In this document: positions 12,101-23,936 of the stretch, one piece after another
Position numbering within the stretch: the first letter of the stretch is position 1
Layout: each line of letters opens with the position of its first letter
Source: Lineus longissimus
Lineage: Eukaryota > Nemertea > Pilidiophora > Heteronemertea > Lineidae
NCBI RefSeq assembly: GCF_910592395.1
Contig: NC_088325.1
Coordinates: 6,105,501 to 6,169,500, forward strand
Length of the DNA stretch: 64,000 bases
Reading direction: 5' to 3'
Notes under the pieces: model-generated
Told to the model about the DNA's origin: nothing
What the model saw: the letters and a program-made list of their open reading frames with translations, nothing else
Database searches by the model: none
Program-made: the position numbers and the translations under genes

Positions 12101-12748
12101 GCATCCTCGAAGATCCAGAGTCAGTCGTACCCTCCTCTCCTCGCACACGTTACATAAGCTCGGTCGATAGTGCCGAGTGTTGGCCTAGGCATAGGATGGG
12201 TGTGGGGAGGCGACACTTTTTTTTGTATGATACATTGACTACTCACTTGATCGATACGCACTTAGAATCAGCGGCTTTCGACAGACGTTTGGATCAAATT
12301 CAAAATTTGTGTCGGGTTATTGCAGAAACCTCAGTATCCGAGGAGTTACCAAGGTATATTCATTCATGCACGTGATTAACTGGACACAAAATCTGGATAT
12401 CTTGTTCACACTTCCGCCGACTGAACGTCCGAAAAGAAGTATATGTTGAGCAAAACCTGGTAACTTTTTTTCAGGATGTATGACTCTGTGATGAACATCC
12501 CAGCCCTCAAAGACATATACAACTTAGAAGACCCTTATTGGATCCTCCGCTACGGGGTCGAATATTGGGTATTGCTCGAAGTCTGGTATCAGAATTACTC
12601 TGTTAACTTCTACCTCTACTGTATTGGGGGTGGGCGTAAATACAGAAATGATGTCCGAACAGTTCTGAAGGATCTGTACCTCATGATCATCTGCCGAGGG
12701 AGGGATACATCACCAACATCCACATTGGCTAAGGCAACCAGGCGTTAA
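9194..12748 (+). CDS. Rhodopsin-class (class A) peptide-type G protein-coupled receptor, five coding exons
   Basis: The exons read 9194-9549, 10361-10581, 10992-11125, 11759-11901 and 12475-12748, all with GT-AG junctions and compatible phases. They join to 375 residues plus stop, normal for a class A receptor. Exon 1 carries TM1 (IIIGIPGNTISIMI, with the GN of TM1) and TM2 (TALAVVDTMTLL). Exon 2 carries TM3 ending in LDRLIAV, the DRY-type motif, and TM4. Exon 3 carries TM5, with FGTLIPFVIIVIS. Exon 4 carries a basic third loop and TM6. Exon 5 carries TM7, with NYSVNFYLY in place of NPxxY, and a short tail. The receptor would sit in the plasma membrane and couple to G proteins; the ligand is unknown, and a neuropeptide is a family-based guess. 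The usual cysteine before TM3 and its loop-2 partner are not seen, so an exon may be missed or both were lost. An in-frame ATG at 9218 is an alternative start. Exons 1-3 lie inside the left duplication arm. Confidence 0.82.
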
Positions 12749-14135
12749 CCTGGCTGAGTGTATGGAACTCAGCCAGTCTTTTCGTTTGTCGAAATGGAAT
12801 GGTTCAGGTCCTCTATCCTCTCATAACGAAATGGAATGATTCAGGTCCTCGATCATCTCAGAACACACTGCCCGCGGCATTCTGTTCCTTTGGGCTGAAC
12901 CCTGAGACCCACTGACCGAACTGGCTTCACATTTCAAAATCCCGACAAGGTTATCCTGAAATCATTAGATGATCGGATATCTTTTTCAGTTTCAGAATTA
13001 ATGTTCATATACACAATCCTTATACATTTTTAAATGTATGAGGATGTATAAACACTTCTACGTTTAGATCTTAAAATATCTAAACGTAGTAGAGTCTTCC
13101 AAAAATCATGTTTCGACATGATTCTGAAGGAGATTTAGAATAAGATAGTCACTAAAAAATATCACAATGAATCTCAGCGGGATTTTCGACCTGATCGAAG
13201 TAACCTTGAATAGCTTATATTTAGTTTCTCTTATTTGGTGTATCCATGAGCGCCATGCCATAACTCGCCCACTTGCCTACAATGTATTCCGATTCCGTTG
13301 TTAAAACATACATAGGTAAGTAAGGCAGGTACGCTGTGAGGACATCCTGACGTGGCAAAGGACAACTTTCACAAGTCCTTTGCGAGTTCACTTATAAATA
13401 AGACACACATAAGATCTATGTTGTACCTCTAATCGGCAATAATGACTTTAGATGCACAGAGAAGTGGTGAACTCTTGAAAAAAACCACTAAGACATGACA
13501 TCGTACCTTCTTCTTCATCTTCAGCGTTCGAGCTGCACTCGGATTTGATTTTCTTCAGCGAGTATTTCCTCTCCAAGACAGGATCGAGCGTTTTTGCATG
13601 CCAATACGGCTTTGAGCGGTGCTTCATTTGTTAGGTTTATAGATACAGGGAACTCCGGTCAAGTCACATTCGAAGGACTGTGAAGAATGAGACCGGCGAT
13701 CAGTGAAGAGCCAGGAGGACCAAATTACCCCCTCATTTATCTTACAATACCCTACAAATACCTTACAGTACATTAACCAAGAGTATTTTCTTTAGTAGGA
13801 TCGACGTGGGATCTCTCTCTACTCTTTCTGATTGCAAGCGTTCCTTGAAATGTCAAGCCTTTCTCAGTCCAGATAGTCCTTAACAACCTTAATACAGACC
13901 GGTCAAGGTGTAAATTGCATGCAACCTGTCGAATTTCTGGGAAAACCCATATCCGTATTTGGTATTGAAATGCAAAGTGTGGAGCACGTACGTTTATTTA
14001 CATCACGTAACCTGCAGTAGCAAGGTATAATCTGCAGACCAGGCGTAGGTAGGCGTCGGGCGTGATCAGGAGTCCGGGCGTCTTACATCATAAGCCTTTA
14101 AAGTGGTAGTAGGTAGTGTAAACCACCTAGTAAAG
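12749..14135. other. Intergenic region downstream of the GPCR, with a short direct repeat and a hairpin
   Basis: Two near-identical copies of CGAAATGGAATGGTTCAGGT (second copy ATGATTCAGGT) lie at about 12789 and 12829. A perfect hairpin (CTACGTTTAGAT / ATCTAAACGTAG) lies at about 13058-13090. No gene is recognised. Confidence 0.5.
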
Positions 14136-14470
14136 GCGCGGCTCCACTTGACAGTTTTCTGTCGAAAGTTTGCTGTCAGATAGTGACTGTCCAATGACTA
14201 TCCCGTGGAAGTTGTTCAGCTGTATAGGTGCGGCTCCACATGACAGTAAACTGTCGACAGTAATTGAAAAACTGTCGACAGAAAACTATCCATAGCCCTT
14301 CCACTATGAAGAAAAAATCGCAGATAGTCACTGTCTGCGAGCTCTGGAAACGAGCGAGATAGTTTCTATCGAAAGCAACTGTCGTAAGGGCCATCCACGT
14401 ACGGTTGTTTTGTATGATAGTTTCTGTCTGACAGCCGTATTTACCTTCCACGTGGCTGTCTTCATTCAGT

Positions 14471-17400
14471 ATGTTGCCAGCAAGAAGGAAACAAGTCGCC
14501 GCGGCGATTGTGGTTTACATGACACTGCGTGAGCGGAGGCAAAAGAGGAGGCACAAGCTTTGGGTACATGAATGGTTTCTTAGAAGGGAGCAACACGGTG
14601 CATACCACTGCCTCCTACGGGAGCTGAGATTGGAAGATTCGAGTCGTCTCAACAATTTTTTGAGACTCTCCGCAGTTGACTTCGAGGAGCTTGCAGTGCT
14701 TGTTGGACCCAGGATCCACAAACAGGACACGTGTATTCGGCCTGCAATTCCGGTGAGGGAGCGCCTTGCCGTGACTTTGAGCTTTCTGGCAACTGGTGAG
14801 TATGCTTATTTCCCCACTATCTCATGAATAGAGCACGTACATGAGGTACTGCACTGAGGGATTTCAGCAGAAGAAATAGGTAAAAAGGTGATAACTTTCC
14901 AAATATTGCTTTATTTCACGGTTTATTTCCCAATAAACAAACCAGACACAGTTCCACTGACATAACTGAAATTCAATGAATAACCGATAATATGAAGTTC
15001 CATTTATGTCATTATTTTATTCACTTCTGTCACATCAGATGTTATAAAACATCTCGGATAAATTTTATAAACATCTGGGCTGGGTTGTACAAACAACGTT
15101 AGCAGATAACATGGCGTTAACACAGATTGGCGTTATCTTTCCGAGACCAACCATGGCAAAACTGGAAGTAACAACTGAATTGACTTTTGCAGGATGTAAC
15201 CCCTGCTATCGAAGTTCTAGATGGCAGATTAAAATTTGGTATCAATCCTTCAAGTGAGACAGGACTAGTGTGAGAAAGATAACGTAAGTTTGGCTTAACG
15301 CCACGTTATCTGTTAACGTTGTTTGAACAACTGGCCCCTGAATGTTAAATAATTAATTTTGTCTTGGTGATTTAAAATTACCAGTGAGATGTTTTAAAAA
15401 CATATGATATTTGATAAACATCTGATGTGATATAAATCGAATAATTATGACATGAATAACTTCATAAATGAAGGCCATGTAAATTCTTAAACTTTCCTTT
15501 TTATTTCTAAATTCAGGCGATTCATTCGTCAGCCTGATGTATCTCTTCCGTATATCTGCCGTAACGATATCCCGTATTGTGTCTGAAGTGTGCAATACGA
15601 GGCACTCAAGGAGGAATTCCTGAAGGCAAGTCGGTACCACTGAATCGTATGACCGGCGGCCACGGCAGTGTTCTCTGGAGTTGAATTCATGTCATAATTA
15701 TTTGATTTATATCAAATCAGATCAGATGTTTGATAACTCTTTTCGGTGAGATGATTATCAAATATCCGACAGATAATTTTAAAATATCGCCCACATTTTG
15801 TTTGAATTCCCAGGGAATATGAAAGCACGGTTGCGATTGGTTGGTAATTTTTGGAAAGTAACGAAGGCATTCGGGATCATACGGAGTTTGCCGAGATGAA
15901 ATAAGATTTTTTAATATATAAGATGTTTTATAAACATCTCAATGGGACGATTTAAAATCATCTGATGTTTTAAATTTATCTGATAATTTTAAATCATCTG
16001 GACAGAATATAATTATTTAACATCAGATCTATAGGTAATGTCTCGAGATGTTTTATAATATCTCATGTGATAGAATTGAATATAATTATGACATGAATGG
16101 AAAATATAGTGTTCGGTCACCTATTATATTCTGTGACACCAATTAATTATTCTTATCATTACACATGACGTTTGTCTGATCCTGAAGCATGTGTAGGAAG
16201 GAAAATTGATTCGGAATTTGCTTATCGTCCGGGCCTGTGTTTCCCTGCTCTTTTTGGTTGAATCCCGTCAACGAAGGACTGCAAGTTGAGCTGCGAGACG
16301 TGCTGGGCGTCAGTGTGGTTGTCATAGCTGCGGCGTCTTCATCGTCCTTCTCAGCTGCTTCAAGAATGACCCTTTGAATATCCCGTTTCAATTTCTTGCG
16401 GTTCGACTCTGATTTCAATCCCCTCAACTCAGAAGCAACAAAAGCACCAAATGTGTCCAGTTCATCGGTCTCCCTTGACATAACTTCACATGCCTTCTGA
16501 AGGATTTCATCAGACGCACGACCGACATCCTTTCGTTTTCGAGATTTCGACGGTGGCGGGTTGGGTGTGGCCACGGAAGATGGTGATCCTCGAGGTTGAG
16601 TGCAGATCTCGTCCTTGTTAAATAGTGTTGCATCTGGCGTATCATCTAGCGCTTGTTCTTCTTGTTCCTGAAAATATATATTTTTTCTGTTTGAATATTG
16701 TGGTACAAGTACATGTATAGTTACGATTTTTTATTTTTTTGCAGTTTCCTTCCGACTCCGATGATTGGTTACAACTTGCTTCCGAATTCTTTGAAAGGTG
16801 GAACTTCCCCCAATGCATCGGTGCCATAGACGGAAAGCATATTACCATGCGAGCTCCAGCAGCGTCTGGGAGTTTTTATTTTAATTACAAAGGCTTCCAC
16901 AGTATTGTGCTGATGGCATTGGTTGATGCGAAATACCGCTTTACGTTTGTCGACGTCGGATGTAATGGAAGGGTTGCTGACGGGGGCATATTCGGCAGGT
17001 GTTCATTATCTTCGGGTCTTGAGAACAAGACCCTTTGCCTACCATCACCAAGGGTACTTCCAGGTCGAAATATGAAGGTACCATTTGTATTTGTGGCCGA
17101 CGATGCTTTTCCATTGCGGGAAAACATAATGAAACCATATCCTCTGCGAGACATTCCCGGTAGCATGCGCATCTTCAACTACCGACTTTCGAGAGCGCGT
17201 AGAATCGTCGAAAATGCATTCGGCATAATGTCCAGCGTCTTCCGCATATTTCGAAAGCCGATAGCTGTAGATGCACAGAAAGCAGAGGATATCGTTTTGG
17301 CTTCCTGTGCATTACATAATTTGATGATCACGAAGAAAGACTCGCGCGCACGCTACTCTCCACATGGTACAGTCGATATGGAAGACATGGCTACTAGTGT

Positions 17401-17572
17401 CATTACCCCTGGAGCATGGCGAAAAGAGGGCATGCCAGCAAACAACCTGCTCCAAATCGAGCCATTCACAAGCAACCGTCATGCTCGAACCCCACAAGAC
17501 ATCCGCCACGAATTTCGAGAGTACTTCCTCTCACCCCAGGGTGAGGTTTCGTGGCAGTACAAGTTCATTTGA
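14471..17572 (+). pseudogene. Harbinger transposase (HARBI1-like DDE nuclease), frameshifted
   Basis: Three exons can be traced. Exon 1, 14471-14795, ends LATG before GTGAGT and has NFLRLS, DFEELAVLVGP and IHKQDT. Exon 2, 15517-15625, starts after TTCAG and encodes DSFVSLMYLFRISAVTISRI; its donor is GCAAGT. Exon 3, 16745-17572, encodes the DDE core. In exon 3, GAIDGKH gives the first D, FVFVADDAFPL the second and ARRIVENAFG the catalytic E. The frame of exon 2 breaks at VCN, and the remainder, YEALKEEFLK, lies in another frame, so a base or two was lost. This lesion is also in the inverted copy at 18.8 kb, so it predates that duplication. The enzyme would cut at target trinucleotides in the nucleus; this copy should not. 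Confidence 0.88.
15077..15338. mobile_element. MITE within the Harbinger arm (copy 1)
   Basis: The ends are inverted repeats: GGGCTGGGTTGTACAAACAA at the left and GTTTGAACAACTGGCCCC at the right. Mirrored inner blocks contain GTTAACGCCA- and GATAACG-type words. It is about 260 bp and noncoding. The same element recurs in the mirrored copy at 19048-19316, so it was present before the palindrome formed. Confidence 0.7.
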
Positions 17573-18282
17573 GGAAGCCGTCCTTAAAGTGGGCGGAATG
17601 AAGAGCATTTATGACATGAGAGACTGAAATAAACCTGCAAGAGAGAAATCATGTAACAAAATTAAGAAATGAAGATAATTCACACCAAATTGGTCTTCGA
17701 CTTTCGTCCTCCAATAACTCCCCTTAGAAAAGAGAATGCCTTGTAGTACATCCACTTTGGGGTGTAAACGTCGTCAGTCCCTTGCCCAGATTTCCTCTTG
17801 GTGGCTTTCTTTAATTCTTGCGCATACTGGTTTCTCAGGTTGTGCATTTTTCTCGTCACTTGCACTTTATCAATCAATCAATCAACAATGTCTTATAGAG
17901 CGCCAAACTCCAGGTAAACCTGCTCAAGGCGCTACCTCCCCACCAAGAAATGCTTCCTCGAACAGCCAGGATTTTAGGAGTCGTTTAAAAGCAAGCAGCG
18001 CGTCCGCCCCCCTGATGTGCTCCGGTAGGGCATTCCACAACCGGGGACCACATGATGAGAAGCAGCGGTCACCGAATCTTGTCTTTATCCGCATACACGC
18101 CAATGACTTTTACAATCCTTCGCCAGACTTTTCCATGCATCCTCTTTCTTCAACCTGTCTCTATATTCGGCAGACGTGACATCCCATAGTGCAGGCCTCG
18201 CTCTGTAACCTTCAATGAGGTTGCTGACCGCATCTTGCGACCATTCACTCTCCGCAACTTCAACATGAAATTCGTCTGCCAT
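16143..18282 (-). pseudogene. MADF-domain DNA-binding protein of the Harbinger element, disrupted by a LINE fragment
   Basis: The start codon at 18282 opens MADEFHVEVAESEWSQ, followed by the MADF block LIEGYRARPALWDV and DAWKSLAKDC. The reading frame is then broken by a roughly 245 bp insertion (17868-18111). It resumes with KMHNLRNQYAQELKKATK and DDVYTPKWMYYKAFSFL, the end of a MADF domain. A second exon at 16668-16143, after a TTTTCAG acceptor, encodes a basic nuclear-localisation-like stretch (SKSRKRKDVGR) and a BESS-like helical tail. Such proteins bind transposon ends and assist the transposase in the nucleus. The insertion makes this copy nonfunctional. Confidence 0.82.
17868..18111 (-). 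mobile_element. 5'-truncated L2/CR1-like LINE, inserted in the MADF gene
   Basis: On the minus strand one frame reads RCFSSCGPRLWNALPEHIR and then FKRLLKSWLFEEAF. This is the C-terminal signature of L2/CR1-group reverse transcriptase ORFs (PRLWNSLP.. FK..LK..LF type). It is followed by a short 3' end and a tail of four GATT units near 17868-17883, a typical non-LTR tail. Only the last 80 or so codons are present, as expected from incomplete reverse transcription. Confidence 0.82.
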
Positions 18283-18359
18283 TTCTCGTGTTGAACTCGC
18301 ACTGATCTGTTCGACGGATCTGTACGACAGTTCTATCCCAAAATAGAGCAAGTGCTAGT

Positions 18360-18690
18360 CGATAAAAGCACTGTCTGACACTTTTATAACCAACTTGCAT
18401 AATCTATGTGGCTCACTTCCACACGACAGAAATTGACCATCCTACAATCTTTCGGACAGTTATCTATTGCTGTCATACAGCCACTAGCTGAACAACTTCC
18501 ACGGGATAGTCATTGGACAGTCACTATCTGACAGCAAACTTTCGACAGAAAACTGTCAAGTGGAGCCGCGCCTTATGACAGCAATAGATAACTGTCCGAA
18601 AGATTGTAGGATGGTCAATTTCTGTCGTGTGGAAGTGAGCCACATAGATTATGCAAGTTGGTTATAAAAGTGTCAGACAGTGCTTTCAAC
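18360..18690. repeat. Palindrome at the centre of the Harbinger locus
   Basis: The roughly 118 bp at 18360-18478 (TCTGACACTTTTATAACC ... TAGATAACTGTCC on the opposite strand) recur in reverse complement at 18577-18690. They flank the right outer end, 18479-18575. This produces a hairpin-capable junction between the transposon and its inverted copy. Confidence 0.85.
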
Positions 18691-18692
18691 AT

Positions 18693-20154
18693 GACATGAA
18701 TTCAACTCCAGAGAACACTGCCGTGGCCGCCGGTCATACGATTCAGTGGTACCGACTTGCCTTCAGGAATTCCTCCTTGAGTGCCTCGTATTGCACACTT
18801 CAGACACAATACGGGATATCGTTACGGCAGATATACGGAAGAGATACATCAGGCTGACGAATGAATCGCCTGAATTTAGAAATAAAAAGGAAAGTTTAAG
18901 AATTTACATGGCCTTCATTTATGAAGTTATTCATGTCATAATTATTCGATTTATATCACATCAGATGTTTATCAAATATCATATGTTTTTAAAACATCTC
19001 ACTGGTAATTTTAAATCACCAAGACAAAATTAATTATTTAACATTCAGGGGCCAGTTGTTCAAACAACGTTAACAGATAACGTGGCGTTAAGCCAAACTT
19101 ACGTTATCTTTCTCACACTAGTCCTGTCTCACTTGAAGGATTGATACCAAATTTTAATCTGCCATCTAGAACTTCGATAGCAGGGGTTACATCCTGCAAA
19201 AGTCAATTCAGTTGTTACTTCCAGTTTTGCCATGGTTGGTCTCGGAAAGATAACGCCAATCTGTGTTAACGCCATGTTATCTGCTAACGTTGTTTGTACA
19301 ACCCAGCCCAGATGTTTATAAAATTTATCCGAGATGTTTTATAACATCTGATGTGACAGAAGTGAATAAAATAATGACATAAATGGAACTTCATATTATC
19401 GGTTATTCATTGAATTTCAGTTATGTCAGTGGAACTGTGTCTGGTTTGTTTATTGGGAAATAAACCGTGAAATAAAGCAATATTTGGAAAGTTATCACCT
19501 TTTTACCTATTTCTTCTGCTGAAATCCCTCAGTGCAGTACCTCATGTACGTGCTCTATTCATGAGATAGTGGGGAAATAAGCATACTCACCAGTTGCCAG
19601 AAAGCTCAAAGTCACGGCAAGGCGCTCCCTCACCGGAATTGCAGGCCGAATACACGTGTCCTGTTTGTGGATCCTGGGTCCAACAAGCACTGCAAGCTCC
19701 TCGAAGTCAACTGCGGAGAGTCTCAAAAAATTGTTGAGACGACTCGAATCTTCCAATCTCAGCTCCCGTATATGAGGCAGTGGTATGCACCGTGTTGCTC
19801 CCTTCTAAGAAACCATTCATGTACCCAAAGCTTGTGCCTCCTCTTTTGCCTCCGCTCACGCAGTGTCATGTAAACCACAATCGCCGCGGCGACTTGTCTC
19901 CTTCTTGCTGGCAACATGCTGAATGAAGACAGCCACGTGGAAGGTAAATACGGCTGTCAGACAGAAACTATCATACAAAACAACCGTACGTGGATGGCCC
20001 TTACGACAGTTGCTTTCGATAGAAACTATCTCGCTCGTTTCCAGAGCTCGCAGACAGTGACTATCTGCGATTTTTTCTTCATAGTGGAAGGGCTATGGAT
20101 AGTTTTCTGTCGACAGTTTTTCAATTACTGTCGACAGTTTACTGTCATGTGGAG
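18693..20154 (-). pseudogene. Inverted copy of the Harbinger 5' half (transposase exons 1-2)
   Basis: This is the reverse complement of 14226-15692. Transposase exon 2 lies at about 18792-18900 and carries the same frameshift as the original. Exon 1, at about 19592-19915, has an additional two-base length change near 19770 (CGTATATGAGG versus CGTAGGAGG), which breaks its frame. The embedded MITE is at 19048-19316. No DDE exon is present. Confidence 0.85.
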
Positions 20155-22012
20155 GCTATCAGGATCGTTATGAAATTGTTCCGATGTCTATGGTGGTTTA
20201 TAAGAGCTGTTTAGCCTTGACCTTTAAATATCTCAACATCGCAATGGCACAGAGGCCATGTAGTGACGCAAATGGTGCCAGTAACTTTATTTGATAAATA
20301 AAAATGATATAAACGTACGGTTGGAGATTTTTGTTTGCCGAGAAGCAAAGTTGTCAGTGGTAATACAGCGTGAATGTCAAGCACATGGACCTTTGATATA
20401 ACAATTTCACCATGATCAAGCTGTATTAAACCTGAATGATCAAGTTTGTCGTGCAGCTGAGGCCAGGTTACGTAGGTGCACGTCGTATTTACGCTGATTT
20501 GCGCGGATTTTTGCTACAGGGGCAGGGCAACAGACCGAAACATGGTGCTTCGTCGTTCATAGTTTGTCGCAAGATTAGTGAAATAGGCAGGTTTCGCAAG
20601 CCTTCAGAACGTAGCAGTAGTAAGTGCAAAATCACGAGAATAAAACATAACGGAATGATGTATACAACTAAACTAAAATGTAACTTTTTGGCATCTATAA
20701 GAAGCTGTTAAAACAAAATCGCTCTCCGTGGAAACCTATACTGTGGGTGGAAACAATTTGATATACATGTACATGTAGTTACCATTAGGTTTCATGCCAC
20801 ACTCTACCAAAACATAGCAGAAATTGCATCGTTGTATTGCGACGAATCACATTCAGTGGAAACCTACATATTTTGCATCAAATGCGTTGATGAGTGCAAA
20901 TGTGAAGTGAGTACCAAGTACGTCATACTTTACCAGAAATAAGCAAAGTATGTTGTTGAGGAAGTTTATCTTGTAAATTTATGGAAACGGATTAAGGAAT
21001 ATAGTTCCATAAAGACAATGACACCGCATAGTATTTCTCGCCTTGGCGCTCTATCATAGGACACATAAACTTGTACACTGGGATAAAAGAGTTTATAATG
21101 TTATTTGAAACTAGCATGCAATTATACAACATTGGCTTGACGCATCGCCATACCAAACGAGCTATTGATTGGCAGTTAATTGTATGACCATTGTCATTTG
21201 AGTGCTGCAATTACCTCTTCATGTATCGTAATTACTATCTGATATTGGATACACCAGGTTTAATATCCTGCAAAGAAAAAAGTATCTTCCCTCTGGGCAT
21301 GAGGTAGTCTGATAGACAAAGGGTCTCAAGACAGAGCTGGTGTTACAAAGAGCTTATTTTATATAATACCACTTACTGGAGCAGTTATTCTCGAAAGAGC
21401 GAGCGGAAAGGACAAAATAACTTTGGCATGGTGGGTTGGTGTTCTGAAAGGAATTTAATTTGCGATCTCAACCTTTTACGTCTAAATGCGGCGAAAGCAT
21501 TGCCTCGCCCAAGGTTCGATGCGCCGAGCAAAGGAACTGACATACATGACAGAGAGCGGTATTATACCGGATTCCAGTTCAATATTGGTTTTCATATACA
21601 CCAGTTACGTTCTCCTGTTCAAAATTGCGAAGAAAATTGCTCAGTACATCAAAGTTAGATATCTTCTACTCGGTGCTAATTCAAAATAGCTGGTGCGTCA
21701 TCAGGATCGCATCCTGTTTTGGAGTTTCATGCAGTTTCAATCGACGATGACAATGATTCTAAAGGAATGATTCAAGAGGATAGCAGGCTTTGGCCAATTG
21801 GCAGTATTAGAGAACGGTTTCTTCTCTCAGCATGGCAGTGAAATAACAAACTTTATATATTTTACAAACAAAAAATATCGCTATCATTGAACAAACTTCA
21901 GCATTTTCGATGAACATCAGTCCATCTTGTTCATGGAATGACATTGGCCCCAAGATAGAAAGGTCCAAGACTTGAGTCTTGTCAGTCTGCCTCCTCCAGC
22001 ATCTTCACGGGG
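20155..22012. other. Gene-free stretch
   Basis: ORFs are short, overlapping and without splice or family support. No large repeat is seen. Confidence 0.4.
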
Positions 22013-22213
22013 CAGTGGCAGGCAGAAGTTGGGGTGTCCCACCTTTTTTTTCCGGTTCAGCTTAGCCTTGTTCAGTCCTTTGATGTTGATGGCCTTCTTG
22101 ATCTTGCGATGGTGGTTACGGGACTCCTGGCTGATGATGAGGATGTTTTCAATCATCGGCCAGGTTGTTACTATATGCCCCGTTTGCAGTTGGTGCTGAC
22201 GCATGCTTATCAC
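22013..22213 (-). pseudogene. Possible GIY-YIG nuclease C-terminal remnant of a retroelement
   Basis: The minus frame reads HQLQTGH, then W, then ENILIISQESRNHHRKIKKA followed by INIKG and LN. The spacing GH..W....I....E...H.RK.KEA..I.....LN resembles the distal part of GIY-YIG nucleases in Penelope-like and related retroelements (compare 31.2-31.5 kb). Codon choice here (AAG, ATC, CTG, AAC) is more coding-like than its surroundings. The catalytic GIY/YIG part is not found, so it is at best a fragment. Confidence 0.35.
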
Positions 22214-23936
22214 TTTGGACTCGTTTCAATATCGTGGTCAAGGTAATTCCGTTAACAAGATGAACTGATAGTCATCGATAATTCGGAGGTAAGTTTTATA
22301 ATCGTTTAATTTTCACAGTCATTGATTGATGAATAGTTTGTATCTCGGATTATTACATAACTAACGAATCTCTTCGACGTTAAAGTATCGTCAAAAAATT
22401 CGAAGTGGCCCGAGTCGACGTTTTAACTCGGCGTCGAATACATGTATATCGTATCATTGGCGCTTTCAATGATGAATTTAACTACCTTTAAAGTCATCAC
22501 GGAGGTAATGTCAAATATTTTTGTGACGTGGGAACGCAATCATACCATTGACGTACAATAATATGTTTCCTATTAGTGAATCAATTATGTTCCTTTTGAA
22601 GTTTGTCACAGTTTATCCCACTATATCTATGTAATGTTTGGCGACTAGATACACATTTCAACATATATTGGTCAATCTTAAAAACATTTTTCACGACAGT
22701 ACTGGTGCCTACAAATCTTGCACATCAATGGACTGCACTGGCGTCTACCAATCATCGACACTCGCATCATTTTCGTTTGCATTAACAGAAACAAAAGTGG
22801 AACCATGTCGAAGTTTGTGTAATTTTTGTTACAAGCATGTTTTAATATGCGTTACAACCAGGAAAGTAGTCCGGAAACGTTATTTGAAAACGCCCTTGTT
22901 TATCTTTGCCTGCATCAAAAATTCGAAATAATGTTCGTGACGAATTATCTTAAATCACTCCATCGCATGCACTCTCAAGTGTGGTATGAAGAAGGAAAGC
23001 AGACCACATACATTGTTGTGATTTGGTGTGTGAAGAAGTAGCCATATTCTCGAAGCTGATATTCTCCAACTTGTCTAACACAACTTGCGTATCAGCGCCG
23101 GTTTCAAGGAGAAAAAGCTACGGTTGAATATCTTTGAAACAGGTGAATCAAATGCACGTCCCGCCGCATTTCAAAGTGAAATGCGCAGTTCTAAATGACT
23201 ACACGCAGACAATCGCAAGAACGAATATCATTGAAAGCAGATTACATGTTTACTGATGTCGTGTAAGAAATCGCTTTGAAACTTCTCGAAGAAAGTTCAT
23301 TTTGGGGCATTTTCTTTGACGCAGTTTCGCATATCTTCCATCGTTTAGGGAGAGAAGGACCGACACTTTCAGTCATCAGCAAATGTATCATACGTTTTAT
23401 GTGGAACGCACCTTCTGGCTGTTCGTTAGGACCGTCTGTTGGAAACGGTACAACAGAAATCAAGCGGCTGAGCATCTCACTCCTGTCTGCAATCATTGAA
23501 CATTCTCATACGTATGGGAATCCGGATTTCAACAACAACTATATTGCTTCATTGTTCCACCAGTGCGTATATCAAAACTTCCGTACGCGTTGATCACTAC
23601 GTAGTTTGACAAATTGTTACAGCTGGATATAAAACTAAAAATCAACGATACGAGAAAAGTGAGAGCTTTTTGGGGCCACTATACCATTAGATGTCAGTTA
23701 CCCGTACCATTTTTACTGGTGGGTTAACACCTGCATTTTCATCCAGTAGACATCCAGGGAAATCGATATCACCGATATTTGCAAAGGTGTGATATATATA
23801 TTTTTTGTAAAATAAGAACATGTCAACTGAACAAATTATCTATAGATAAGCCGTGAGGACAGTATTAGTGGCTGCGAGTTCTTTTGATCAACTTGAAATT
23901 TCCTGCTAAATTTTGATATACGGCAATCAAGACAAA
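22214..23936. other. Gene-free stretch upstream of GPCR 2
   Basis: Only overlapping short ORFs are present. It should include the promoter of the GPCR at 23937, but no TATA box or other element can be assigned with confidence. Confidence 0.4.

Larger units (their letters stand above)
14136..20154. mobile_element. Nested, palindromic PIF/Harbinger transposon locus
   Basis: Outer ends at 14136 (GGCGCGGCTCCACTTGACAG) and about 18575 (its reverse complement) share about 90 bp of inverted sequence. Just inside, at 14226, begins a second end of the same family (GGTGCGGCTCCACATGACAG). The segment 14226-15692 recurs in reverse complement at about 18693-20154. Between lie a transposase gene on the plus strand and a MADF gene on the minus strand, arranged convergently as in Harbinger elements. 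Both genes are damaged, so the element is inactive. A clean TAA/TTA-type direct target duplication is not evident, as expected for a rearranged locus. Confidence 0.85.

Noticed and set aside
15353-15640. 95-codon ORF present twice (minus strand here, plus strand at 18746-19033)
   Set aside because: It is the antisense of transposase exon 2; duplication of the locus explains the second copy.
23242-23593. Overlapping ORFs on both strands upstream of GPCR 2
   Set aside because: Neither has family motifs, splice signals or a plausible junction to the GPCR, which is complete without them.
23913-23936. Upstream extension of GPCR 2 by eight codons
   Set aside because: The upstream codon is TTG; the first ATG is at 23937 and gives a normal N-terminus.
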